Positions 1 through 7,591 of a DNA stretch of 64,000 nucleotides are shown here, in pieces; position 1 is the stretch's first letter; each line of letters starts with the position of its first letter. The notes below the pieces were generated by a model, which saw nothing but the letters and a program-made list of their open reading frames with translations, made no database searches and had not been told where the DNA came from. Both the position numbers and the translations under genes were made by a program. The DNA lies in contig JBFMFR010000006.1 of NCBI GenBank assembly GCA_040752025.1, positions 124,001 to 188,000 on the forward strand, written 5' to 3'. This DNA comes from JBFMFR01 sp040752025. Lineage in GTDB: Bacteria; Chloroflexota; Anaerolineae; Anaerolineales; UBA4823.

Positions 1-702
1 CGCCGCCCTCTGAGTGAAATTGGCGGCGCCCTGGCTGCCCAGATCGCTGCTCGCCTGTTGGAAAATAACACTGGCGGGAAAGGCATTCTTCTCGGAGGCG
101 TTCCGGGTGTTCCGCCCGCCGAAGTTGTGATTATCGGTGCCGGGGTATGTGGAGCATACGCTACTCGTGCTTTCTTGGGCATGGATGCACACGTTACCGT
201 GATCGATGTCAATTTGGATGCCCTACAGACCATCCATAGCCGCTTCCCTGGTATTGTCACCATGATCTCGAACCCAGTCAACATCGCCCGCGCCTGCGCC
301 TTTGCCGATGTGGTGGTAGGTGCGGTACTGCTCCCTGGTGAACATCCGCCTATCGTCGTCACCCGCGAGATGGTTCAGAATATGAAGCCGCGCTCCATTC
401 TCATGGATCTTAGCATCGATGAAGGCGGCTGCATGGAAACCTCCCGCCCCACTACACACGAAAAGCCCACCTTCATCGATGAGGGCGTTATCCACTACTG
501 TGTCCCGAACATGCCAAGTGCTGTAGCGCGCACAGCAACGTATGCTTACCTGAACGCCGCCTTCCCTTACATCATGGAAATCGCTAACAAAGGCGTAGAC
601 AAGGCCATTACAGATAATCCTGCCATTGAACACGCCATCAGCACCTACAAGGGCGAGGTACGCCACATTTCCAGCCTCTCCCCCCTGGCGCAACCGGAGT
701 GA
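1..702 (+). CDS. ald: Alanine dehydrogenase, C-terminal part (5' end outside window)
   Basis: The frame is open from base 1 (RRPLSEIGGALAAQ...), so about 233 codons of a gene that is usually near 370 codons are visible; the N-terminal substrate part lies outside. The enzyme catalyses NAD-dependent interconversion of L-alanine with pyruvate and ammonia in the cytoplasm. Seen: a Rossmann motif IIGAGVCGAYATRA near visible residue 45 followed by an acidic strand end (VIDVN), then the family signatures DEGGCMETSRPTTH and EGVIHYCVPNMPSAVARTAT. These fit Ald better than the related transhydrogenase alpha subunit. The CoA-transferase gene starts 3 bases after the stop, so the two are probably co-transcribed. 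An alternative internal TTG at 58 is not needed because the frame continues upstream. Confidence 0.9.
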   Translation, partial: RRPLSEIGGALAAQIAARLLENNTGGKGILLGGVPGVPPAEVVIIGAGVCGAYATRAFLGMDAHVTVIDVNLDALQTIHSRFPGIVTMISNPVNIARACAFADVVVGAVLLPGEHPPIVVTREMVQNMKPRSILMDLSIDEGGCMETSRPTTHEKPTFIDEGVIHYCVPNMPSAVARTATYAYLNAAFPYIMEIANKGVDKAITDNPAIEHAISTYKGEVRHISSLSPLAQPE

Positions 703-705
703 GAA

Positions 706-2016
706 ATGGATATCAGCGAACGTTATAAATCTCGCGTCATAACTGCCGAAGAAGCGGTACGCAACATTAAATCAGGCCAGCGCATATTCCTTACCGGAAA
801 CTGCTCTGTACCTCAAACTACGCTTAATGCCCTGGTCGATTACGCTCCACAACTACAGGATGTAGAAATCTGTCAGGCCCTGACCATCGGCCCGGCTGAC
901 TACGTGGCACCGGAAATGCAGGGGCATTTACACGTCAACACCATGTTCGTCAGCGCCAATGTACGCAAGGCTGTCAACGATGGGCGCGCCGATTTCACTC
1001 CCGTGCTGCTTTCTGAGTTCACTTTGCTCTTCAAGAATCGCATCCTGCCCATCGATGTTGCCTTAATTCATGTTTCGCCCCCTGATGAGCACGGCTTTTG
1101 CAGCTATGGCATTGAGGTCGGCCTCACCAAATCTCCTGCAGAGTCAGCTCGTATCATCATCGCTGAAGTGAATCAACAAATGCCTCGCTGCCTGGGAGAT
1201 TCATTCATCCACGTCAGCCGGCTAAATTACATTGTACCCGTTGATTATGAACTACCCACCTTGATAATGAGTGAAGAGGGGCCCAATGAGATCATCGATC
1301 GCATCGCTCGCCACATCATCGATCTGATACCCGATGGCGCCACCATGCAAATGGGCATCGGTGCCATTCCCGATGCTGTGTTGAACTATTTATATGACAA
1401 AAAAGATCTCGGCGTGCACACAGAACTTTTCTCGGACGGCGTGATCGATCTCTTCGAAGCCGGCGTGCTCACTGGAGCACGCAAAAGCATTCACCCTGGC
1501 AAAATGATCGCTGGCTTTATCCTTGGCAGCAAAAGGTTATACCAATGGGTGGACGATAACCCTCTGATTGAACTGCATCCTACCGAATACGTAAATGACC
1601 CCTTCGTCATTGCCCAGAACGACCGCCAGGTGGCCATCAATTCTGCTATCGAAGTGGACCTGACCGGCCAGGTTTGCGCCGATAGCATCGGCCCCAAGAT
1701 CTACAGTGGTGTGGGTGGGCAGTTGGATTTCGTCTACGGCGCTTCACGCTCGAAAGATGGTGTGCCAATAATCGCCCTACCATCGACGACCACTTTGCGC
1801 AATGGCGAAACCATCAGTCGCATCGTCCACATGCTCAAACCGGGCGCCGGCGTGGTCACTACACGCAATCACGTGCGCTACATCGTCACCGAATACGGCG
1901 TGGCTGACCTGTATGGGAAAACCATTCGCCAACGGGCCAAGGCATTGATTGCGATTGCACATCCTCAATTCCGCGAGGAGTTGACGCGCAAAGCGAAAGA
2001 ATTAAGTTACATATAA
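706..2016 (+). CDS. Acetyl-CoA hydrolase/transferase family (4-hydroxybutyrate or acetate CoA-transferase type)
   Basis: 436 residues, the usual length for the class I CoA-transferase branch containing 4-hydroxybutyrate CoA-transferase and acetyl-CoA hydrolase. These enzymes move CoA between carboxylates through a glutamyl-CoA intermediate. Seen: the glycine-rich MGIGAIPDAV loop at residues 216-225 and HTELFSDGVIDLFEAG with Glu240, which sits where the family nucleophile is expected. The C-terminal half carries YSGVGGQLDFVYGAS and VVTTRNHVRYIVTEYGVADLYGK. The start has GGAGTGAG, overlapping the ald stop, as ribosome site. Coupling to alanine dehydrogenase suggests a role in amino-acid or pyruvate fermentation with acetate as CoA acceptor, but the true acid substrate cannot be told from sequence. 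Confidence 0.85.
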   Translation: MDISERYKSRVITAEEAVRNIKSGQRIFLTGNCSVPQTTLNALVDYAPQLQDVEICQALTIGPADYVAPEMQGHLHVNTMFVSANVRKAVNDGRADFTPVLLSEFTLLFKNRILPIDVALIHVSPPDEHGFCSYGIEVGLTKSPAESARIIIAEVNQQMPRCLGDSFIHVSRLNYIVPVDYELPTLIMSEEGPNEIIDRIARHIIDLIPDGATMQMGIGAIPDAVLNYLYDKKDLGVHTELFSDGVIDLFEAGVLTGARKSIHPGKMIAGFILGSKRLYQWVDDNPLIELHPTEYVNDPFVIAQNDRQVAINSAIEVDLTGQVCADSIGPKIYSGVGGQLDFVYGASRSKDGVPIIALPSTTTLRNGETISRIVHMLKPGAGVVTTRNHVRYIVTEYGVADLYGKTIRQRAKALIAIAHPQFREELTRKAKELSYI

Positions 2017-2023
2017 ACCCTTT

Positions 2024-2072
2024 GGAGCGTGAAGGCGCAGCTCGATAATAACTACTGCACCTTCACGCCTCC
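2024..2072 (+). promoter_or_regulatory. Stem-loop in the leader of pyruvate kinase
   Basis: Bases 2024-2040 (GGAGCGTGAAGGCGCAG) pair with 2055-2072 (CTGCACCTTCACGCCTCC), with one bulged base and one mismatch around a 14-base loop. The structure lies between the CoA-transferase stop and the pyk ribosome site (GGAGG at 2095-2099). No T-run follows, so it is not an ordinary intrinsic terminator. It could be an mRNA processing or stability element, or a translation control of pyk. Confidence 0.5.
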
Positions 2073-2103
2073 AACAAACATTGTGTTCGAATATGGAGGC
2101 TGC

Positions 2104-3537
2104 ATGTCCAGTCGCGCCAAGATCGTTGCCACGCTCGGCCCTGCCAGCCAGGACGAAGAGACTATCCGCCAGCTTTTGCTTGCCGGCGTCGATATCGCCC
2201 GCTTGAATTTTTCTCATGGCACACACGAAGAACATGCTGAAACAGTGCAGCGTTTGCGACGTGCCTCTCAGCAAACAGGCCATCCCATTGCGATCATGCA
2301 AGACCTGCAAGGTCCGAAGATGCGCACTGGCCAGCTTCAAGATGGACAGGTAACCCTTCAGGCGGATCAGAAACTTACCCTCACAACCCATCCCGTTCTG
2401 GGCAATGAGCGGGTTATTTCGGTAGATATTCCTGGGTTGGTTGATGCCTGCCAGCCAGGCCAACGCATTCTGCTGGATGATGGCAATCTCGAGCTGCAAG
2501 TGACTGCCGTCAAAGCCGATCACGTTGAAACCCAGGTTATCCTGGGTGGTGTTCTCCTGCCACATAAAGGTGTCAACCTACCCGGCGCCTCCCTGTGCAT
2601 CGATGGCTTTACACCCAAGGATCAAGAGGATCTCACCTTTGGCCTACAAATCGGTGTTGACGCCATCGCCGTATCCTTCGTGCGTAACGCCGCTGATGTT
2701 GGGCGTGTCTGTGAAGCCATCCAGGATCTGGCCCCCAACGCGCCTCCGCCACCAGTCATCGCCAAGCTAGAACGTCCCGAAGCCCTGGACAATTTAGAAG
2801 ACATCCTGCTCACTGCAGATGGCGTTATGGTCGCGCGCGGCGACCTGGGCGTGGAAATGCCGCCCGAAACCGTGCCCATTGCTCAAAAACGCATTATCGA
2901 AGCCGCCAATTCCCATTCTCGTGTGGTCATCACGGCCACGCAAATGCTCGACTCGATGATCCACAACCCGCGCCCTACACGCGCTGAAGCTTCAGATGTA
3001 GCCAATGCGATCTTCGATGGCACGGATGCAGTGATGTTATCTGGTGAAACTGCCAGCGGGAAATATCCCGTACAGGCTGTCCAGATGATGGCATCCATCA
3101 TTGCTCAGGCGGAGCAAAATATGAGTGAATGGGGACACTGGCAAGGCATGATAAAACCTATCGATGCTCACGACGATACCTATTTCATGACCCAGGCCGC
3201 CTGCGAGTTGGCTCACGACCGCAATGTTGCTGCCATCGCTATCTTCACCCAAAGCGGCCGCACCGCCCGCCTGCTTTCTAAAACCCGCCCCGAAGTCGAC
3301 ATCCTGGCCTTTACCCCCAGCCCATACACCTTTGCGCGCCTCAACTTGTATTGGGGTGTTCATCCGCATTTGGTACCCCAGGTAAACACCATTGAGGCAA
3401 TGATCCAGGCCGTTGAAAGTGCCATGCTGGCTGCTCATCACGTTCAACCCGGACAACAAGTTGTCCTGATCTGTGGCTATCCCATTGCCGAAGCCCGACC
3501 CACAAACCTGGCTCTACTGCACACTGTCGGAGTCTGA
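2104..3537 (+). CDS. pyk: Pyruvate kinase
   Basis: Transfers phosphate from phosphoenolpyruvate to ADP, the last ATP-yielding step of glycolysis. The chosen ATG at 2104 (MSSRAKIVATLGPAS) has GGAGG at 2095-2099; an upstream in-frame GTG at 2029 would add 25 residues with no family similarity and lies inside a hairpin. The 477 residues match the common short form without the extra C-terminal PEP-utiliser domain. Seen: the N-terminal barrel strand ARLNFSHG, DLQGPKMRTG, the active-site region VIAKLERPEAL, GVMVARGDLGVEMP and TATQMLDSMI, then the C-terminal allosteric-type domain with TQSGRTARLLS. A terminator hairpin follows at 3556-3589. Confidence 0.96.
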   Translation: MSSRAKIVATLGPASQDEETIRQLLLAGVDIARLNFSHGTHEEHAETVQRLRRASQQTGHPIAIMQDLQGPKMRTGQLQDGQVTLQADQKLTLTTHPVLGNERVISVDIPGLVDACQPGQRILLDDGNLELQVTAVKADHVETQVILGGVLLPHKGVNLPGASLCIDGFTPKDQEDLTFGLQIGVDAIAVSFVRNAADVGRVCEAIQDLAPNAPPPPVIAKLERPEALDNLEDILLTADGVMVARGDLGVEMPPETVPIAQKRIIEAANSHSRVVITATQMLDSMIHNPRPTRAEASDVANAIFDGTDAVMLSGETASGKYPVQAVQMMASIIAQAEQNMSEWGHWQGMIKPIDAHDDTYFMTQAACELAHDRNVAAIAIFTQSGRTARLLSKTRPEVDILAFTPSPYTFARLNLYWGVHPHLVPQVNTIEAMIQAVESAMLAAHHVQPGQQVVLICGYPIAEARPTNLALLHTVGV

Positions 3538-3555
3538 ATACAGGCCAACGGAATG

Positions 3556-3589
3556 ACTTATGCTGTCTCCTTGACAGTATAAGTTTTTT
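3556..3589 (+). terminator. Intrinsic terminator of pyk, overlapping the next promoter
   Basis: ACTTATGCTGTC (3556-3567) and GACAGTATAAGT (3573-3584) form a 12-bp stem with one mismatch and a 5-base loop, followed by six T (3584-3589). The 3' arm contains most of the -35 box of the downstream promoter, so the same palindrome could also serve as an operator. Confidence 0.65.
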
Positions 3590-3598
3590 GTGTATAAT
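3571..3598 (+). promoter_or_regulatory. Sigma-70-type promoter of the GbsR-like regulator
   Basis: TTGACA at 3571-3576 and TATAAT at 3593-3598 are separated by 16 bases. Both boxes match consensus perfectly. The start codon of the regulator is 40 bases downstream. Confidence 0.75.
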
Positions 3599-3638
3599 AC
3601 GTTTAGTTTCTTCTAAACATTCTATATTCGAGTAGCGC

Positions 3639-4187
3639 ATGAATACTTCCACTTCACTTGTCCGACAACACTTCACCCAAGGTCTCAGCCGTATCAGCCA
3701 CTTTTGGGGATTCCCAAAAGCCATGGGGGCTATCTACGCCATCCTATACCTCTCCCCCCAGGCACTTTGCCTGGATGATTTGGTAGAACAAGTCGGCGTC
3801 ACGAAAGGCGCGATCAGCACGAATGTACGCACTCTCGAACGGCTGGGCATGGTACATCGCCAGATCCAGGTTGGCGATCGTCGCGATTACTATTTAGCAG
3901 AGACCGATTTCTGGAAAATCGTGAAAACCGTTTTGAGAGAACGCCAAAAGAGCGAATTTGATCACGCCCTGCGCTCTGTAGATGAGAGCCTGGAGATGCT
4001 TTCCCAGGTAGAGTCTGATCCAGATCAGGCTGAGTTAGCCCATTTCTATCAAACCCGCTTGAGCGCCATGCAGGCTTTCTTCCATACACTGGACAATCTC
4101 GTCGCCACATTTTTGGCGCTGGATGATCTGCGCTCTGGCGCATTAGAACGCCTGTTGGGCGTTCACCATAACGGAGAAACAAAATAA
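3639..4187 (+). CDS. GbsR/MarR-family transcriptional regulator
   Basis: 182-residue DNA-binding protein. The N-terminal two thirds form a winged helix-turn-helix: CLDDLVEQVGVTKGAISTNVRTLERLGMVHR is the recognition unit and QVGDRRDYYLAE the wing. The opening SLVRQHFTQGLSRISHFWGFPKAMGAIYAILYLSP is typical of the GbsR subgroup. The C-terminal helices probably dimerise and bind the effector. It has its own consensus promoter at 3571-3598, whose -35 box lies in a palindrome, so self-repression is plausible. The NAD-binding gene begins 15 bases after the stop and is the most likely co-regulated partner. The effector is unknown. Confidence 0.8.
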   Translation: MNTSTSLVRQHFTQGLSRISHFWGFPKAMGAIYAILYLSPQALCLDDLVEQVGVTKGAISTNVRTLERLGMVHRQIQVGDRRDYYLAETDFWKIVKTVLRERQKSEFDHALRSVDESLEMLSQVESDPDQAELAHFYQTRLSAMQAFFHTLDNLVATFLALDDLRSGALERLLGVHHNGETK

Positions 4188-4202
4188 TTGTTGAGGTATC
4201 CC

Positions 4203-5120
4203 ATGTCTGACAATCGATTGGTAGCAATTACTGGTGCATACAGCTATACCGGAAAGTACATCACCCGCCGCTTGCTCGCCCGCGGTCAGCAAGTCATCAC
4301 CCTCACCGGGCATCCTGAACGCCCGAACGAATTTGGCCAACAACTTAAGGCCTTTCCATTCAATTTTGATCATCCGGATCGCCTGGTCGAAAGCTTGCGC
4401 GGTGTTTCAGTTTTATATAACACCTACTGGGTTCGTTTTGACCACGGGCAAAATACTTTCGCCCGTGCCATCGAAAATACCCGCATCCTGTTCGAATCGG
4501 CGCGCGCCGCCGGAGTGGAGCGCATCGTACACGTCAGTATCACCAATCCATCTTTAGATTCGCCTTTGCCTTACTTCCGTGGCAAAGCCGAGTTAGAAGA
4601 AATTCTCCGCGCCACCGCCCCATCCTATGCAATTGTGCGCCCTACCGTGATCTTTGGATTGGAGGATATTCTAATCAACAATATCGCCTTCATGTTACGC
4701 CACTTCCCAATTTTCGCTATTCCAGGTACAGGCAAGTACCGTTTGCAGCCCATCTATGTTGAAGATATGGCCGAATTGTGCATTCAAGCCGGCGCGGCTC
4801 CCGAAAACCTGCTGCTGGATGCCGTTGGGCCCCAGGTTTTCACGTTCAACGATCTGGTTCAGGTGATCGCCAGGCAAGTCGGCAGCCGGGCCAGGGTGAT
4901 CCACATGCCCGCAACCCTGCCGCTCTACCTCTCCCGCCTGATCGGCATGTTCGTTAGCGATGTAGTACTCACCGAAGATGAAATCCGTGGTCTATCTGCT
5001 GATTTGCTGGTCTCAGCAAACCCTGCAACCGGCAAGACCCGTTTGGAAGACTGGTTGTCAACGAATGTCGGGCAAATAGGGAAGCACTATGCTTCCGAAC
5101 TGGCCCGCCACTATCGCTAA
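4203..5120 (+). CDS. NAD(P)-binding NmrA/epimerase-like atypical SDR protein
   Basis: 305 residues starting at ATG 4203, preceded by GAGG at 4193-4196. A TTG at 4188 is less likely. The N-terminal Rossmann motif is VAITGAYSYTGKYI (Gly-x5-Gly spacing of atypical SDRs), followed by a nucleotide-selecting loop LTGHPERPNEF. Further family positions are GVERIVHVSITNP, YFRGKAELEEIL (Tyr..Lys region), YAIVRPTVIFG and LQPIYVEDMAELC. The overall pattern is that of the NDUFA9/NmrA group, whose members are oxidoreductases, chaperones or redox sensors. It forms a two-gene unit with the preceding regulator. Substrate unknown. Confidence 0.75.
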   Translation: MSDNRLVAITGAYSYTGKYITRRLLARGQQVITLTGHPERPNEFGQQLKAFPFNFDHPDRLVESLRGVSVLYNTYWVRFDHGQNTFARAIENTRILFESARAAGVERIVHVSITNPSLDSPLPYFRGKAELEEILRATAPSYAIVRPTVIFGLEDILINNIAFMLRHFPIFAIPGTGKYRLQPIYVEDMAELCIQAGAAPENLLLDAVGPQVFTFNDLVQVIARQVGSRARVIHMPATLPLYLSRLIGMFVSDVVLTEDEIRGLSADLLVSANPATGKTRLEDWLSTNVGQIGKHYASELARHYR

Positions 5121-5237
5121 GAACAAACACTGCCAGCCAGGATCGATCCCCGGAACGCCGATTTTCGGAGATCGCCATTTTAAAAACACGCTCACCCGCT
5201 ATACATCTTCCCCATTATTCGTTATACTAACAGAAGA

Positions 5238-7562
5238 ATGAACGCAAAGTTGGCTGCTGTACAACTTTCGCCAGGCGGACTGCCACACCACCCAGGCCCT
5301 TTGGGCCGCTTTTTGCCGCCCTTACCGGATGATGTTGCTCTCGACTGGCTGGCCCGGGAACTCTCGCCGGGCGATTGGGTATTGGACCCCTTTGGGGCTT
5401 CCCCACGCCTGGCTGTGACAGTCGCGCGGGCAGGTTACCGGCTCCTGGTAGCTGCCCATAATCCAATTGAGCGCTTCCTGATCGAATGGCGCGCCCAACC
5501 ACTGGCCGAGAGCGAATTGCGCGCGGCTCTGGCCGACCTGGCAGTTGCGCCGCGCGGGAATGAGCGCCTGGAGATGCACATCCGCTCTCTATATCAGACA
5601 GAATGCGCTCAATGTGGGCGCGAGATTATGGCCGAAGCCTTTATTTGGGAACGCGACGCTACCGCTCCCACCGCACGCCTGTATACCTGCCCGCACTGCG
5701 GAGATAGAGGAGAACACCCTGCCAGCCAGGCCGACGCAACCCGGGCAGCACAATTCGCCGCTGGCGGAATGCACCATGCGCGCGCCCTGGAGCGCGTCGC
5801 TCCAATGGGGGATCCCGATCGCGATCACGCCCAAGAGGCCCTGGCCACCTACCTGCCGCGCAGCGTGTATGCATTATTCACACTGATCAACAAATTGGAT
5901 AGCTTACCAGGCCAACGCCGCCGCGCCCTGACTGCTTTGCTCCTGGCGGCCCTGGATCAGGTGAACACTCTGTGGCACTATCCCACCACGCGCGCCCGCC
6001 CTCGCCAGCTTACCACCCCACCTCGCTTTCGAGAGAACAACGTCTGGTTATCTCTCGAAGATGCTGTCATTCAATGGCCGGCCAGCGCGCCCTCGCCTGA
6101 TACTGAGCTACCCATCACGCACTGGCCCGAAATGCCCCCAGAATCCGGCGGCATTTGCTTGTACGAAGGTCCCTTGCGCGACCTGGTCGACCACATTCAT
6201 GCAAATCCCTCGCCAGGGTTTCAGATCCGCGCCGCCCTGGGCACATTACCGCGTCCCAACCAGGCTTACTGGACGCTTTCCGCCCTTTGGTCTGGTTGGT
6301 TGTGGGGCCCAGCCGCCACTGCCCCTTTTAAGAGCGTGTTGCGCCGCCGGCGCTACGATTGGGCCTGGCACACCAGCGCACTGCATGCCGCCGGCCACCA
6401 TCTGGTTCAGTTGCTTCAACCCGGAGCACCTTTCCTGGGGTTGATAGGCGAAGCAGAATCCGGCTATCTGACAGCCGCGCTTCTAGCTGCCGGATTGGCT
6501 GGCTTCAGCCTGCAAGGCGTGGCCTTCCGCACAGAAACTGGGCAGGCCCATCTGGAGTGGCGCCGTACCAGTGATTCTGCAACTACAGCCGCAAACAGCC
6601 TGGCGCTCTCATCCCTCGTCGGCCCTGCAATAAGCGCAGCTCAGGAATATCTCGCCCAGCGCGGTGAACCTGCCAGCTACTTGCACCTGCATACTGCCGC
6701 GTTGGCCGGATTAGTACAGGCAGGAGGGAGCCCCCCTGCCCAACCCGCCGAACTATACAGCCAGGTTCAGGATATCCTCCAACAAATCCTGCTCGACCCA
6801 TCCCATTTTACTCGTTTCGGCAGCGACCGCTCTCCGGAAAACAGTCTGTGGTGGCTGAACGCCGCCGCGAAAGTAGAAAGTTCTCATTCGCTCGCCGACC
6901 AGGTAGAAATGCAAGTTGTCCGCTATCTGCAGAATCACCCCGGTTGTACGCTGGCACAGATAGATCGCTCTGCATGCGCTGAATTAACTGGCCTGCTTAC
7001 TCCTGAACTAGAATTAGTTAGGGCCTGCCTGGCGTCTTATGGCGTACAAGCTTCGCCCGAGAGTGGAGAGTGGACTCTGCGCCCGCAGGACGCGCCTGCC
7101 CAGCGCCGCGAGGATCTCGCCCAGCAGCGCCAGATGCTAGCTCAAATTGGCCAGCGGTTGAGTTATCACATCCCGCCTGCTTATGAGGCTCCGATATCTC
7201 CCATCCAACACCCCGTAACTTGGCAAGGGAGCGACGGCCAGGCCAGATATGTTTTCTACGTGCTGGCTTCTGCCGTGTTCAACAAGATCATCTTTCCGGA
7301 TGCCAGCCAGCCACAAACACGTTCGAAAGACAGCCCGCCACACCACATCCTGGTCATTCCTGGCGGGCGCGCCAGCCTGGTAGATTTCAAATTGCGCCGC
7401 AATCCCAGGTTAGAAAGCGCCGTCCATGCCGGCTGGCGCATCCTCAAATTCCGGCATGTGCGCCGCCTGGCGGAAAACACGAACCTGACCGTCCAGGATT
7501 TTGATGCGCAACTTGATCTGGACCCATTAGCCAACACCGATCCACAAATCCAACTGCTCTGA
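5238..7562 (+). CDS. Degenerate DNA-methylase-like protein with zinc ribbon
   Basis: 774 residues, function unknown. The first 100 residues contain SPGDWVLDPFGASPRLAVTVARAGYRLL, matching the SAM-binding motif I (DPFxG) of beta-class N4/N6 DNA methylases. Two pairs of cysteines (CAQC near residue 119, CPHC near 155) form the zinc ribbon found inserted in DUF1156-type methylases. A later segment, RPNQAYWTLSALWSGWLWG near residue 340, aligns with the region after the catalytic DPPY motif of those enzymes, but DPPY is absent. The segment VQLLQPGAPFLGLIGE resembles the late beta strand. The C-terminal 150 residues (GGRASLVDFKLRRNPRL, GWRILKFRHVRRLAE) are a separate domain I cannot assign. Catalysis is doubtful; nucleic-acid binding is possible. 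It is monocistronic and convergent with the PBP gene. Confidence 0.6.
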   Translation: MNAKLAAVQLSPGGLPHHPGPLGRFLPPLPDDVALDWLARELSPGDWVLDPFGASPRLAVTVARAGYRLLVAAHNPIERFLIEWRAQPLAESELRAALADLAVAPRGNERLEMHIRSLYQTECAQCGREIMAEAFIWERDATAPTARLYTCPHCGDRGEHPASQADATRAAQFAAGGMHHARALERVAPMGDPDRDHAQEALATYLPRSVYALFTLINKLDSLPGQRRRALTALLLAALDQVNTLWHYPTTRARPRQLTTPPRFRENNVWLSLEDAVIQWPASAPSPDTELPITHWPEMPPESGGICLYEGPLRDLVDHIHANPSPGFQIRAALGTLPRPNQAYWTLSALWSGWLWGPAATAPFKSVLRRRRYDWAWHTSALHAAGHHLVQLLQPGAPFLGLIGEAESGYLTAALLAAGLAGFSLQGVAFRTETGQAHLEWRRTSDSATTAANSLALSSLVGPAISAAQEYLAQRGEPASYLHLHTAALAGLVQAGGSPPAQPAELYSQVQDILQQILLDPSHFTRFGSDRSPENSLWWLNAAAKVESSHSLADQVEMQVVRYLQNHPGCTLAQIDRSACAELTGLLTPELELVRACLASYGVQASPESGEWTLRPQDAPAQRREDLAQQRQMLAQIGQRLSYHIPPAYEAPISPIQHPVTWQGSDGQARYVFYVLASAVFNKIIFPDASQPQTRSKDSPPHHILVIPGGRASLVDFKLRRNPRLESAVHAGWRILKFRHVRRLAENTNLTVQDFDAQLDLDPLANTDPQIQLL

Positions 7563-7591
7563 TAAAAGCTCGATGCCAGCGAGGAGATTGC

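Noticed and set aside
2024..2072. Terminator before pyk
   Set aside because: The stem is strong but not followed by a T-run, so termination is not supported.
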